Positions 1 through 7,386 of a DNA stretch of 10,282 nt are shown here, in pieces. A program made the translations under genes and the position numbers. The stretch is from Microbacteriaceae bacterium (GTDB lineage Bacteria > Actinomycetota > Actinomycetes > Actinomycetales > Microbacteriaceae). Where the stretch lies: the NCBI GenBank assembly GCA_947486475.1, contig CANKTR010000026.1:1-10282 (forward strand), in the 5' to 3' direction. The notes under the pieces are model-generated. The model was not told where the DNA came from. It worked only from the letters and a program-made list of their open reading frames with translations, and ran no database searches. Positions within the stretch are counted from its first letter, which is position 1. The number at the start of each line of letters is the position of its first letter.

Positions 1-1401
1 ATGTCGATTCCCGAGTCGATCGCGTTGGCGAACGGAACGTCGGGCAACTCGGTCACGTTTGCCGGAATGACCGTCATCATCGCCCTCGCCGCGCTCAACC
101 TCACCGGAATCGGGTTCCTCGGACTCATGGGTTCGGTGGGCGCCGCCGCGATCGCCATCTCCGTCCTTGTGGCCGTGACGTTCAATCCCGCCGTCCTCTC
201 GCTCGTGGGGATGAAGGTTCTTAGCAGGAAAGAGCGAGCCGCTCTTCGCGACCGCAATCCGACCGCAGACGTACCCGAGGTCACCTCGTCCGCGCCAGTG
301 TTCGCCACACGCCGCCCCATCGCGGCGGTTTTGGTGACTCTCGTCGTGCTCGGGATCACGGCCATTCCGCTTTTGGGGATGCGGCTCGGGTTGCCCGACG
401 GTTCATCCGAACCCGTCGATTCGACGGGCTACAAGTCCTACAAACTCACCGAACAGGCGTTCGGTGAAGGGGCGAATGCAACCCTGCTCGTGGTCGCCAC
501 CGCCGATGCTCCTATCAGCGATGATGACGAGGTCGAGTTCAATGCCGCAGCGACCGAACTCATCATGGGCGTCGCAAACGTGAATTCGTCCGTCCCCGCC
601 GGCTTCTCGGACGATCGGCGTATCGCCATCTTCCGCGTTGTCCCCGCCGACGGTCCCAACGACGAATCGACCGAGCAGGTCGTGCGGGACGTCCGCGCAC
701 TCGACGACGACTTCCGCGAGTCACTCGACGCGACCGTGAACGTCACCGGAATGGCCGCAATCAACATCGACGTGTCCGGAAAGCTCAGCGAAGCGTTACC
801 GATTTATCTCATGACCGTCATCGGGCTTTCCCTTCTCATCATGGTTCTCGTGTTCCGGTCAATCTGGCTCCCGCTCATCGCGAGCGCCGGATTCCTGTTC
901 ACCGTCTTCGCGACCCTCGGGTCCATCACCGCGGTCTTCCAATGGGGTTGGCTCGGGTTCCTCTTCGGAGTCCACGACCCCGCTCCGATTCTCAGTTTCC
1001 TCCCGACGATGTTGATCGGAATCCTGTTCGGGCTGGCAATGGACTATCAGATATTCCTCGCCTCGGGGATGCGCGAGGCCTACATCCACGGGAAATCGGC
1101 GACGGACGCAATCAACTACGGTTTGCGGCTGAGCCGAAGCGTCGTGACCGCCGCCGCCATCATCATGATCGCCGTGTTCGGTGGGTTCATCTTCAGCCAC
1201 ACGACGATGATTCAACCCGTCGGTTTTGGGCTCGCGGTCGGGGTCTTGATTGACGCCTTCCTCGTGCGACTTGTCTTGGTGCCCGCCGCACTGAAACTCC
1301 TCGGCCCAGCTGCCTGGTGGTTGCCGAAGTGGCTCGACAAAATTCTGCCCGACGTGGACGTCGAAGGAGCCAAGTTGGAACGGTCCGTCGCGCACCCCTA
1401 G
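1..1401 (+). CDS. MMPL-family (RND-type) transporter, C-terminal part, 5'-truncated by window edge
   Basis: This is the C-terminal 466 residues of an inner-membrane exporter of the MMPL/RND superfamily, which moves lipids or hydrophobic compounds using the proton gradient. The fragment opens in the last helices of the first membrane half (about residues 17-70). It continues with a helix at about 105-127, an extracytoplasmic loop (about 130-262), and a second helix bundle (about 266-433). The motif GLAMDYQIF at 344-352 carries the Asp348-Tyr349 pair that matches the proton-relay pair of MmpL proteins. A full member has roughly 700-800 residues, so some 250-300 are missing upstream. The ATG at base 1 is therefore probably internal and not the true start. 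The stop is TAG at 1399-1401. The gene converges on a small minus-strand membrane gene 16 bases away. The substrate cannot be told from this part. Confidence 0.92.
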   Translation: MSIPESIALANGTSGNSVTFAGMTVIIALAALNLTGIGFLGLMGSVGAAAIAISVLVAVTFNPAVLSLVGMKVLSRKERAALRDRNPTADVPEVTSSAPVFATRRPIAAVLVTLVVLGITAIPLLGMRLGLPDGSSEPVDSTGYKSYKLTEQAFGEGANATLLVVATADAPISDDDEVEFNAAATELIMGVANVNSSVPAGFSDDRRIAIFRVVPADGPNDESTEQVVRDVRALDDDFRESLDATVNVTGMAAINIDVSGKLSEALPIYLMTVIGLSLLIMVLVFRSIWLPLIASAGFLFTVFATLGSITAVFQWGWLGFLFGVHDPAPILSFLPTMLIGILFGLAMDYQIFLASGMREAYIHGKSATDAINYGLRLSRSVVTAAAIIMIAVFGGFIFSHTTMIQPVGFGLAVGVLIDAFLVRLVLVPAALKLLGPAAWWLPKWLDKILPDVDVEGAKLERSVAHP

Positions 1402-1412
1402 CCGCGAACGGC
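1401..1412. terminator. Possible short hairpin between convergent stops
   Basis: GCCG-CGAA-CGGC forms a 4-bp GC stem with a 4-base loop. It lies in the 16-base gap between the MMPL stop and the stop of the opposing small gene. Its position suits a bidirectional terminator, but the stem is short and there is no T-tract, so this is weak. Confidence 0.2.
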
Positions 1413-1417
1413 AGCCA

Positions 1418-1669
1418 CTACTTTCGTCGGGCCACCATTCGGATGACGAGGAGCACCGCCCCGGCACCGATAAGCCACGGGATTGCTCCGACCGCGCTGT
1501 AGGCGACGCCGATCGGGGCGAGCGGAGAAAGCGACCACACGACAAAGCCGACGATCGCCGCAATGAGGACGGCAACGATTCCACATCCGAGACCTTTTCG
1601 CCCCGCATTTTTGATGATCGGATGTTTCGATTCGAGGGACTCTCGTTCTGCATCGGATGCATCAGTCAC
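1418..1669 (-). CDS. Small two-helix membrane protein, unknown function
   Basis: An 83-residue protein with a charged N-terminus (about 1-26), two hydrophobic helices (about 28-49 and 56-78) and a basic tail ending ARRK. The positive-inside rule puts both ends in the cytoplasm. The start is GTG at 1669. It is supported by a perfect Shine-Dalgarno AGGAGGT (plus-strand 1675-1681) 5 bases upstream, which makes this a real gene despite its size. The stop is TAG. It lies 79 bases downstream of arsC on the same strand and could be co-transcribed, although no functional tie to arsenate is visible. I do not recognise the family. Confidence 0.75.
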   Translation of the reverse strand: MTDASDAERESLESKHPIIKNAGRKGLGCGIVAVLIAAIVGFVVWSLSPLAPIGVAYSAVGAIPWLIGAGAVLLVIRMVARRK

Positions 1670-1748
1670 GGCTTACCTCCTCTCTTTCCCGTTGTCCAGC
1701 ATCACGGCGAACAGGGTATGGTTCGCGGGGAGGACACTCCGCCTAATC
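1670..1748 (-). other. Intergenic spacer between arsC and the small membrane gene
   Basis: This spacer contains the strong Shine-Dalgarno of the downstream gene. Just after the arsC stop there is a weak hairpin on the minus strand (GGAG-TGTC-CTCC, plus-strand 1729-1740). The hairpin stem is only 4 bp, so it may or may not end arsC transcription. I see no convincing promoter here. Confidence 0.35.
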
Positions 1749-2159
1749 CTAGGTTGAAACGTCAATCTCTGCGATGAGCGCTTCAACCTTCGCACGGATC
1801 TCGTCGCGAATCGGCCGCACGTCCTCGACTCCTTTACCCGCGGGGTCGGCGAGAGGCCAGTCGAGATAGGTTTTTCCCGGGAAATAGGGGCAGGTATCAC
1901 CGCAGCCCATGGTGATCACGTAATCCGATGCCTGGACGGCCTCGGTGGTCAGCACTTTGGGCGAATTGTGCGTGATGTCGATCCCCACCTCGGCCATCGC
2001 CTCAATCGCCGAAGGGTTGATGTCCTCTTTCGGTTCCGTGCCCGCGGAGAGCACCTCGACCCGATCCCCCGCCAGGTGCTCGAGGAACCCGGCCGCCATC
2101 TGCGATCGACCCGCATTATGAACACAGACAAACAGGACGGTTGCGCGAGGTGATTCCAT
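1749..2159 (-). CDS. arsC: Arsenate reductase, ArsC of the low-molecular-weight phosphatase fold
   Basis: A 136-residue cytoplasmic enzyme that reduces arsenate to arsenite. The P-loop VCVHNAGRSQ at 11-20 has the nucleophile Cys12 and Arg18 (C-x5-R). A second cysteine pair, Cys86 and Cys90, sits in MGCGDTCPYFPGK. The DWPLADPAGK stretch (100-109) supplies the candidate general acid Asp105. Length and motifs match the actinobacterial ArsC branch. In that branch, recycling can run through thioredoxin or through mycothiol/mycoredoxin, and the sequence alone does not decide which. The ATG at 2159 is preceded by AAAGG about 7-8 bases upstream. No arsR, acr3 or arsB is adjacent, so arsenite would have to leave through a pump encoded elsewhere. 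The stop is TAG. It is divergent from the DUF3817 gene. Confidence 0.93.
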   Translation of the reverse strand: MESPRATVLFVCVHNAGRSQMAAGFLEHLAGDRVEVLSAGTEPKEDINPSAIEAMAEVGIDITHNSPKVLTTEAVQASDYVITMGCGDTCPYFPGKTYLDWPLADPAGKGVEDVRPIRDEIRAKVEALIAEIDVST

Positions 2160-2169
2160 GACGGTGACC

Positions 2170-2208
2170 TTTCACACGAACGGATGACGACATCTACAGT
2201 TTCACACG
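2170..2208. repeat. Direct repeat TTTCACACG x2, possible operator
   Basis: TTTCACACG occurs at 2170-2178 and again at 2200-2208, 30 bases start to start (close to three helical turns, so the same DNA face). One copy covers the predicted arsC transcription start and the other lies in the leader just before the ribosome binding site. It could be a regulator site. It does not look like a classical ArsR dyad. Confidence 0.35.
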
Positions 2209-2210
2209 GT

Positions 2211-2239
2211 TGAATAGGGACACACCCCCTGTTCACCAA
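2211..2239 (-). promoter_or_regulatory. Candidate arsC promoter
   Basis: Read on the minus strand: -35 TTGGTG (2239-2234), a 17-base spacer, then -10 TATTCA (2216-2211). Transcription would begin near 2204, giving a leader of roughly 45 bases before the arsC ATG. The elements match only part of the consensus. Confidence 0.35.
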
Positions 2240-2262
2240 CAATTCACTCTGTGAGGTTTTCC

Positions 2263-2778
2263 ATGACCGACGACGCGAGAAGGCCCCAACTCCAGCAACC
2301 GTCTCTGACGCCGGGCCGACTGTTTCGGTTTTTTGCCCTGAGCGAGGGCGTCACCTGGGCGCTTCTCTTGAGCGGGCTCGCGTTGCGCGCCACCGTCGGT
2401 GCCCCGCCGATTCTGGTCACCATCGTCGGAGGAATACACGGTGCCGTTTTCCTCGGTTACGGAGTCATCGCTGCGCTGATCGGCGTCAATAACCGATGGG
2501 GATTAGGTCGAACCGTTCTCGGAATCGCACTCGCTATTGTTCCGTTTGCCACAGTTCCGTTTGAGTCATACGTTTCCAAACGCGGCTTGCTGGCCGGTGA
2601 ATGGCGACGAACCGCGACGGCGGACCCGCGGGACGCTCACTGGTTTGATCGATTGTTCCGTTGGTTTATCAATCGACCAGCGCTGCTGGGAGTGACATTG
2701 CTCGTCGTGATTGCAACCATCTTTGCGACGCTGTTGTCCCTCGGACCGCCCACCGGTTGGTTCGGTAACGCGGGCTAG
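2263..2778 (+). CDS. DUF3817 family integral membrane protein
   Basis: A 171-residue membrane protein with helices at about 22-42, 48-73, 82-101 and 140-161. It has the DUF3817 pattern FRFFALSEGVTW (21-32), then GGIHGAVFLGYG with a conserved His59 in helix 2. The function of the family is not established. I prefer the ATG at 2263. GTG at 2251 is also in frame and would add four residues, but those same bases (GTGAGG, 2251-2256) form a well-placed Shine-Dalgarno for the ATG. A hydrophilic stretch (about 103-138) separates helices 3 and 4. The stop TAG (2776-2778) overlaps the stop of the opposing amidase gene within a shared CTAG. It is divergent from arsC, with no evident functional tie. Confidence 0.85.
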   Translation: MTDDARRPQLQQPSLTPGRLFRFFALSEGVTWALLLSGLALRATVGAPPILVTIVGGIHGAVFLGYGVIAALIGVNNRWGLGRTVLGIALAIVPFATVPFESYVSKRGLLAGEWRRTATADPRDAHWFDRLFRWFINRPALLGVTLLVVIATIFATLLSLGPPTGWFGNAG

Positions 2779-4793
2779 GCGACTCCGCCGACAATTGCGT
2801 AATCGCCCACGACTCCGGTTCCAGACCGGGCCATCGCGACAACAACGGAACCATAGCCGCCCCGCCATTCGCTGTGAATTCGCGAGTGTTCGGATTCGGG
2901 AACCGTGGTGTCAACCGACACCCCGGTTGGAGTGACCTCACCGGCACACGAGATCCCGTTGACCGATATCGCGACCTGCGACGCGTTCGTGTTCACGTCG
3001 ATGTGAATCGGAACCTGCCCGTTTGCCGCCTTGCCGGCAGAAACGGAGAGTTCGACCGTTGGCCCAGCCTCGCCGGCGGTCTCGCGGTCAATCCACGCGA
3101 ATCCCTCGAGTTCGGGGGTGCGCGGTGGTGGTACGCGTCCCATGAAACGGCGATCGAATGCCGAAGCCATCGAGAGCAGATTCGTGTCGTCATACCCGCG
3201 GCCCGCAAAGGTGAGCCCGATCGGCATCCCGATGTCGCTCATGTTTCCCATCGGAACCGTCACGGTCGGGATCCCCAGGTGGCGAATGACCACGTTGCCG
3301 TTGGCCACCCACGTGCCGTTTCGCCAACCGAGCCGCGCCGATTCGGGATTGACGTCCATGTCGGCGGGGCCGACATCGGCAACGGCGGGAAATACGACCG
3401 CATCGAGGTTGTTGGCATCCATCCACTGTTCAAGGTCCAACTCGCGGGCGCATTCGAGCCCCCGAATTCCCTCGGCGATCCCCGGGATGTCCTCCAGGTT
3501 CGCAATCCCGTCGCGACGCGCGTCGGTGACATAACTGTCGAGCGTCACGTCTTCGGGGGAAAACCGCGACTGGTGAATGCCGTACTGGTCGTCGAGTGCC
3601 CCCGCCGGTTGTGGGAAAATTTTGTCCCCGTCGACGTCCACCAGCGTGTTCAGGCGGGGGTAGTTGTTCGCGGCAAGAAACTCGTGCCACGACCACATGC
3701 TGAGTTCGTGAAGTTCGCGGTCGGCAAAGTCGGCCGGCACCAATCCGCGCGCCACCAGGTTGTGCGGGGCTCCCGATTTGTCTTCGTAGTGGGTCACAAC
3801 GGGAAAGTCGGTCTCGATTACTTCGGCGCCCAATTGCTCGAGCGCTTCGCGTGCCATGCCCCACCGTTCGACCACCGATTCGCGGGTTTCAATCGGGTCG
3901 GTCGTGTGCGTCTCGGCGTTGATATACATGCGCGGGATGGCAATCCTTTTGCCGTGAAGCGCGTTCCCGTCGCTCAGCGCGTGGTAGGACGCGGGGCGAA
4001 GTTCCGATGAAGGTGGTGTTTTCACCCACGGTTGTACCCGCCAAAAATCCCCCCGAACAACGGGATCGTCGTCGACCACCACGTCGAGTATCGCAAGCAG
4101 ATCGTCCATCGTACGAGCGTGCGGAACGACGACATCCATCGTTGGAACAAGCGGCCAGTTTCCGCGAGTCGAAATCACCCCGCGCGACGGCGTGTACGCG
4201 CACAGCGCGTTGTTCGACGCAGGAGCCCGGCCGGACGACCACGTCTCTTCACCGAGCCCGAATGCACCAAAACTCGCCGCCGTCGCGGTGCCCGACCCGT
4301 TGGACGAACCGGAACCGAACGCCGCCGTCAGAAAATCGGCGTTGTAGGGGCTCTCCGCTCGGCCATACAGCCCGCGCTGCATTCCGCCGTTCGCCATCGG
4401 GGGCATGTTCGTCAGCCCGATCAACACCGCACCCGCTTTTCGCAACTGTGAAATGGTGAACGCGTCTTCCATCGCCACCAGATCGGCGAATGCCGGAGAC
4501 CCCGCCGCAACGGTCAATCCTTTCGCCTGATACGAATTCTTGGCGGTGTAGGGAATGCCGTCGAGCCTTCCCCGCGACGCGCCCCGCGAGCGCCGTTCGT
4601 CGGAGGCGCGCGCATCGGCAAACATCGACGGATTCAGCACCGGTACGGCGTTGAGGAGGATGCCGTGGCGATCGAAAAACCCGATTCGCCGAAGGTAGGC
4701 GGCGACAAGTTCGACACTCGTGACACGACCCGATTCCAGAGCAGAGGCAAGTTCGTGGATACTCGCATCAACGACGGGGAAATCGGAGGTCAT
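2775..4793 (-). CDS. Amidase-signature family hydrolase with C-terminal extension
   Basis: A 672-residue enzyme with the Ser-cisSer-Lys triad of the amidase signature family. Lys85 is in YTAKNS. The cis-Ser is Ser163 in GSGSSNGSG. The nucleophile is Ser187 in EETWSSGRAP, which aligns with the usual DTGGSIRIP and keeps the 24-residue spacing to the cis-Ser seen in FAAH (Ser217/Ser241). It would hydrolyse amide or ester bonds; the substrate is unknown. The core ends near residue 570, and about 95 more residues form an acidic, beta-rich extension with one cysteine (Cys616). No signal peptide is visible. The ATG at 4793 has no clear Shine-Dalgarno. The gap to the divergent exporter gene is only 41 bases. 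The stop TAG overlaps that of the DUF3817 gene. This could be a peptide or aryl amidase; it is unlikely to be GatA, given its length and changed motif. Confidence 0.9.
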   Translation of the reverse strand: MTSDFPVVDASIHELASALESGRVTSVELVAAYLRRIGFFDRHGILLNAVPVLNPSMFADARASDERRSRGASRGRLDGIPYTAKNSYQAKGLTVAAGSPAFADLVAMEDAFTISQLRKAGAVLIGLTNMPPMANGGMQRGLYGRAESPYNADFLTAAFGSGSSNGSGTATAASFGAFGLGEETWSSGRAPASNNALCAYTPSRGVISTRGNWPLVPTMDVVVPHARTMDDLLAILDVVVDDDPVVRGDFWRVQPWVKTPPSSELRPASYHALSDGNALHGKRIAIPRMYINAETHTTDPIETRESVVERWGMAREALEQLGAEVIETDFPVVTHYEDKSGAPHNLVARGLVPADFADRELHELSMWSWHEFLAANNYPRLNTLVDVDGDKIFPQPAGALDDQYGIHQSRFSPEDVTLDSYVTDARRDGIANLEDIPGIAEGIRGLECARELDLEQWMDANNLDAVVFPAVADVGPADMDVNPESARLGWRNGTWVANGNVVIRHLGIPTVTVPMGNMSDIGMPIGLTFAGRGYDDTNLLSMASAFDRRFMGRVPPPRTPELEGFAWIDRETAGEAGPTVELSVSAGKAANGQVPIHIDVNTNASQVAISVNGISCAGEVTPTGVSVDTTVPESEHSRIHSEWRGGYGSVVVAMARSGTGVVGDYAIVGGVA

Positions 4794-4821
4794 GGCGAGA
4801 GTCTGCCAGAAACGAGGGCGA

Positions 4822-4834
4822 TAGAGTCGGTTTC
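4822..4834 (+). promoter_or_regulatory. -10 box of a probable leaderless promoter for the EamA gene
   Basis: TAGAGT (4822-4827) fits the actinobacterial -10 pattern TANNNT. It lies exactly 7 bases before the GTG start at 4835, so transcription would begin at the start codon. There is no Shine-Dalgarno between them. No -35 match is visible. Confidence 0.45.
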
Positions 4835-5731
4835 GTGACGTCGCGAGAGCTACCAGGGTGGATGTTTGCTGTCGTGGCGATGTCGGTGTTGCAGTTGGGC
4901 GCCGCTCTCACCACCAGCCTCTATCCCCTGGTCGGGGCCGCTGGAACCGGCTGGCTGCGACTCGTCGGTGGTGCGCTCATTTTTCTCGCGCTGGTGAGGC
5001 CGAACCTGCGGTCGTTCAGTCGTTCCGACCTGCGCCTGCTCATCCTCCTAGGGCTCGTCACCGCACTCATGACCATCGCGTTTCAGTTCGCGGTGTTGCG
5101 AATCGGGTTGAGCATGACCGTGCCGATTCAGTTTCTCGGTCCACTCGCGGTCGGGGTGATTCGGGCAAAATCGGGCCGCCAGGCACTGTGGCCCGTCCTC
5201 GCCCTGGTCGGTGTCGTCGCAATCACCCAACCGTGGACGGGAACCGTGGACCTGCTCGGTGTCGGATTCGCTCTTCTCGCCGGTCTCGGTTGGGCGCTGT
5301 ATATCGTGCTCACGCAGGCCGCGGGCGATCGAGTCTCAGGTCTCCGCGCACTGTCCATCACGATTCCGGTCGCCGCCATCGCCGCGACGTTCGTTGGGCT
5401 CCCGGAAGTGTGGGGCAACATCACCCCGCTCATCGCAATTCAGGCTCTCGGCCTCGCCGTTTTGATGCCCGTTATCCCGTTCATTTTGGAACTCGTCGCG
5501 CTCAAGCGCATGACCACCGCCGCGTTTGGCACCCTGATGGCCGGCGAGCCGGCCCTTGCCGTCCTGTTTGGATCCCTGATCTTGGGCGAACGGCTCGATG
5601 TCCTCCAGTTGCTGGGGCTCTCCGCCGTTATCGTGGCAGGAGTTGCCGCCGCGCGAACCGGTCAGCGAAGCACGGCAATCCCCGGTTCCCTTCGCTCGTC
5701 GGAACGTTCGGGTAAACCCGCCACAGACTAG
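4835..5731 (+). CDS. EamA/DMT-superfamily exporter, RhtA-like
   Basis: A 298-residue inner-membrane protein of the drug/metabolite transporter superfamily with about ten predicted helices in two EamA repeats (about 10-135 and 138-272). The segments GTGWLRLVGGALIF (37-50) and VPIQFLGPLAVGV (96-108) resemble RhtA, the threonine/homoserine exporter, so amino-acid or metabolite efflux is the best guess. The hydrophilic, Ser/Arg-rich tail (about 272-298) is probably cytoplasmic. I choose GTG 4835 because a -10-like box lies 7 bases upstream. An ATG at 4862 (residue 10) is a fallback with AGGGTGG close before it. The stop TAG shares a CTAG with the stop of the convergent UbiB-like gene. It is divergent from the amidase, and an exporter/hydrolase link is conceivable but not shown. 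Confidence 0.88.
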   Translation: MTSRELPGWMFAVVAMSVLQLGAALTTSLYPLVGAAGTGWLRLVGGALIFLALVRPNLRSFSRSDLRLLILLGLVTALMTIAFQFAVLRIGLSMTVPIQFLGPLAVGVIRAKSGRQALWPVLALVGVVAITQPWTGTVDLLGVGFALLAGLGWALYIVLTQAAGDRVSGLRALSITIPVAAIAATFVGLPEVWGNITPLIAIQALGLAVLMPVIPFILELVALKRMTTAAFGTLMAGEPALAVLFGSLILGERLDVLQLLGLSAVIVAGVAAARTGQRSTAIPGSLRSSERSGKPATD

Positions 5732-7383
5732 GGCAGGCGGAATACTCCCAGTGCGTAGGCCGCGAGGGGGATGCTCGCAATCAGTAACGCGTTACCCAGG
5801 TCGTCTCCGGCCACTCGCAAGACGATTCCACCGCCGATCAACGCGGCTGCAAGAATCGCCGCCGACACCCGTCGCGTACTGCCATCCAGTCGACGCACGC
5901 GCTTTTCGAGTTCGGGCAATCTCACCGAGACGAGACCCTGATCGAGACGTGTCAGGGCGGATTCGATTCGGTTCGGCAATTGCACCAGCGTCGTGAGCAC
6001 CGCGAGAACTTCGCGCCCGAGGGCGTTGAGGGTCGACGCACCGCCACCCGTCAGCAGCGTCCGCGCGAACGGGTCGACCGCATCCCACATGTTGAAGTCG
6101 CGATTCAGCGCGCTGGTTACCCCCGAAATCAACGAGATTGACCGTGCCAACAACAGGAAGTCTTCCGGAAGTTGGAATGGCAGCGTCCGCAGAAGTTCAC
6201 TGAACTCGATTGCTAGTTCGCGGAAGACTTTCGGGTCAGTTTGGGTGATTTCCGCAACACCGACTCCCCCGAAGCGCTCAAACACGGCGGCGATGGCGCG
6301 TTCGAGTTCGACCGCGTCAGCGCTCGGGAGCAAAACACCGAGTTGTTGCATCGCGACGACGCACGCGCGGGCGTCGCGAGCCACGAGGGCGAAGATGAAT
6401 CGCTGCAAGCCTTCACGCAGTTGGTCATCGATTTCCCCCATCATCCCGAAATCGATGAAGGTCAGAGTGAAGTCATTACCCTCCGCTGATGCCACTGGAG
6501 TAACGAAAATGTTCCCGGGGTGCGGGTCGGCGTGGAAGAACCCGTGGTTGAAGATCTGTTCGAACGTCACGCGGGCGAGTTCGGCCGCAACCGCGTTGGG
6601 GTTAATCCCGGCGGCCATGAGAGCGGTCACATCATTGATCTTGATCGCCGAGACGTCCTCGAGGGTGAGAACCCGCTGGGTCGAGCGTTCCCAAACGACG
6701 TCGGGCACAGCGACGCGGGAATCCGCGCGAAAATTGGCTCGAAAGCGTTCGAGGTTCAGTGCTTCGTGGCGATAGTTGACCTCGTCGAGGCTCACCTCCG
6801 CGAATTCCTCCACGAGAGCCGGCGCATCGGTGCGCCGGGCGATTAGTTTGATTCGGGACAACCACCCCCCGATACGCCGAAGTGCCCGAAGGTCGACCTC
6901 GACGATGTCCTCGATACCGGGACGCAAGACCTTGACGACAACGTTGGTCACACCAAAATCGCGGGCCAGGTTGGGTGCCAGTCGCGCGCGATAGGCCTGC
7001 CCGAGTGACGCCGCCGCGATGGGCGACTCGTCAAATTCCGCGAACGCGAGGTCGAACGGCATCGACAGTTCGTTGTCGATCAGCGCCCGAATGGTGTCGA
7101 ACGGCTCGGGGGCAACATCGTCCTGCAGCGATTCGAGTTCGGCGGTGATCGCCGCGGGCAACACATCCAGTCGTGACGACGCGAACTGTCCCGCCTTGAT
7201 GATGAGCCCCCCGAGGCTCGCGGCGAGAACGCTGAAGCGACGGGCCATTGCTCGATAACGCGCGATTCGGCGGGCGGCGACCCACCTTTTTAGCCCGAAC
7301 TTCGGAAGGACGAGTTCGAACCACCAGGTTTGGATGAGCGCAAACGCCGCGAACCGCAGGATGCGGCGATACCGACTCTTCAC
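5728..7383 (-). CDS. ABC1/UbiB-family atypical kinase-like membrane protein
   Basis: A 551-residue member of the ABC1/ADCK/UbiB family, an atypical protein-kinase-like fold with ATPase activity linked to isoprenoid quinone biology. Key motifs are in order: KxGQ (Lys63-Gln66), the Ala-rich loop AAASLGQ (123-129), the VVVK lysine (Lys151), EVNYRHEALN (201-210), HADPHPGN (284-291) as catalytic loop, and DFG (311-313). Two hydrophobic helices at the C-terminus (about 508-551) are the usual UbiB membrane anchor. Actinobacteria make menaquinone rather than ubiquinone, so calling it ubiB would be misleading and its exact role is open. The start is GTG at 7383. It lies 3 bases after the PadR stop with no good Shine-Dalgarno of its own (GGCGA at most), so translation is probably coupled. 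The stop TAG overlaps that of the EamA gene. Confidence 0.92.
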   Translation of the reverse strand: MKSRYRRILRFAAFALIQTWWFELVLPKFGLKRWVAARRIARYRAMARRFSVLAASLGGLIIKAGQFASSRLDVLPAAITAELESLQDDVAPEPFDTIRALIDNELSMPFDLAFAEFDESPIAAASLGQAYRARLAPNLARDFGVTNVVVKVLRPGIEDIVEVDLRALRRIGGWLSRIKLIARRTDAPALVEEFAEVSLDEVNYRHEALNLERFRANFRADSRVAVPDVVWERSTQRVLTLEDVSAIKINDVTALMAAGINPNAVAAELARVTFEQIFNHGFFHADPHPGNIFVTPVASAEGNDFTLTFIDFGMMGEIDDQLREGLQRFIFALVARDARACVVAMQQLGVLLPSADAVELERAIAAVFERFGGVGVAEITQTDPKVFRELAIEFSELLRTLPFQLPEDFLLLARSISLISGVTSALNRDFNMWDAVDPFARTLLTGGGASTLNALGREVLAVLTTLVQLPNRIESALTRLDQGLVSVRLPELEKRVRRLDGSTRRVSAAILAAALIGGGIVLRVAGDDLGNALLIASIPLAAYALGVFRLP

Positions 7384-7386
7384 CGG

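Noticed and set aside
1..3. ATG at base 1 as the real start of the MMPL gene
   Set aside because: The fragment begins within the last helices of the first membrane half, so the true start must lie upstream of the window.
859..1662. 267-residue open frame on the minus strand
   Set aside because: It lies opposite the well-matched MMPL coding sequence and the small membrane gene; its product is low-complexity, charged and resembles nothing known. It is an antisense shadow.
2251..2253. GTG 2251 as start of the DUF3817 gene
   Set aside because: GTGAGG at this place serves better as the Shine-Dalgarno for ATG 2263, 6 bases further on.
2874..4010. 378-residue open frame on the plus strand inside the amidase gene
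   Set aside because: The opposite strand encodes the amidase with all catalytic motifs; the plus-strand product is Arg/Val/Gly-rich without domain features. Long antisense frames are expected in G+C-rich genes.
4858..5715. 285-residue frame overlapping the EamA exporter in another frame
   Set aside because: Its product is Arg/Pro/Ser-rich without membrane segments, whereas the overlapping frame has clear EamA helices.
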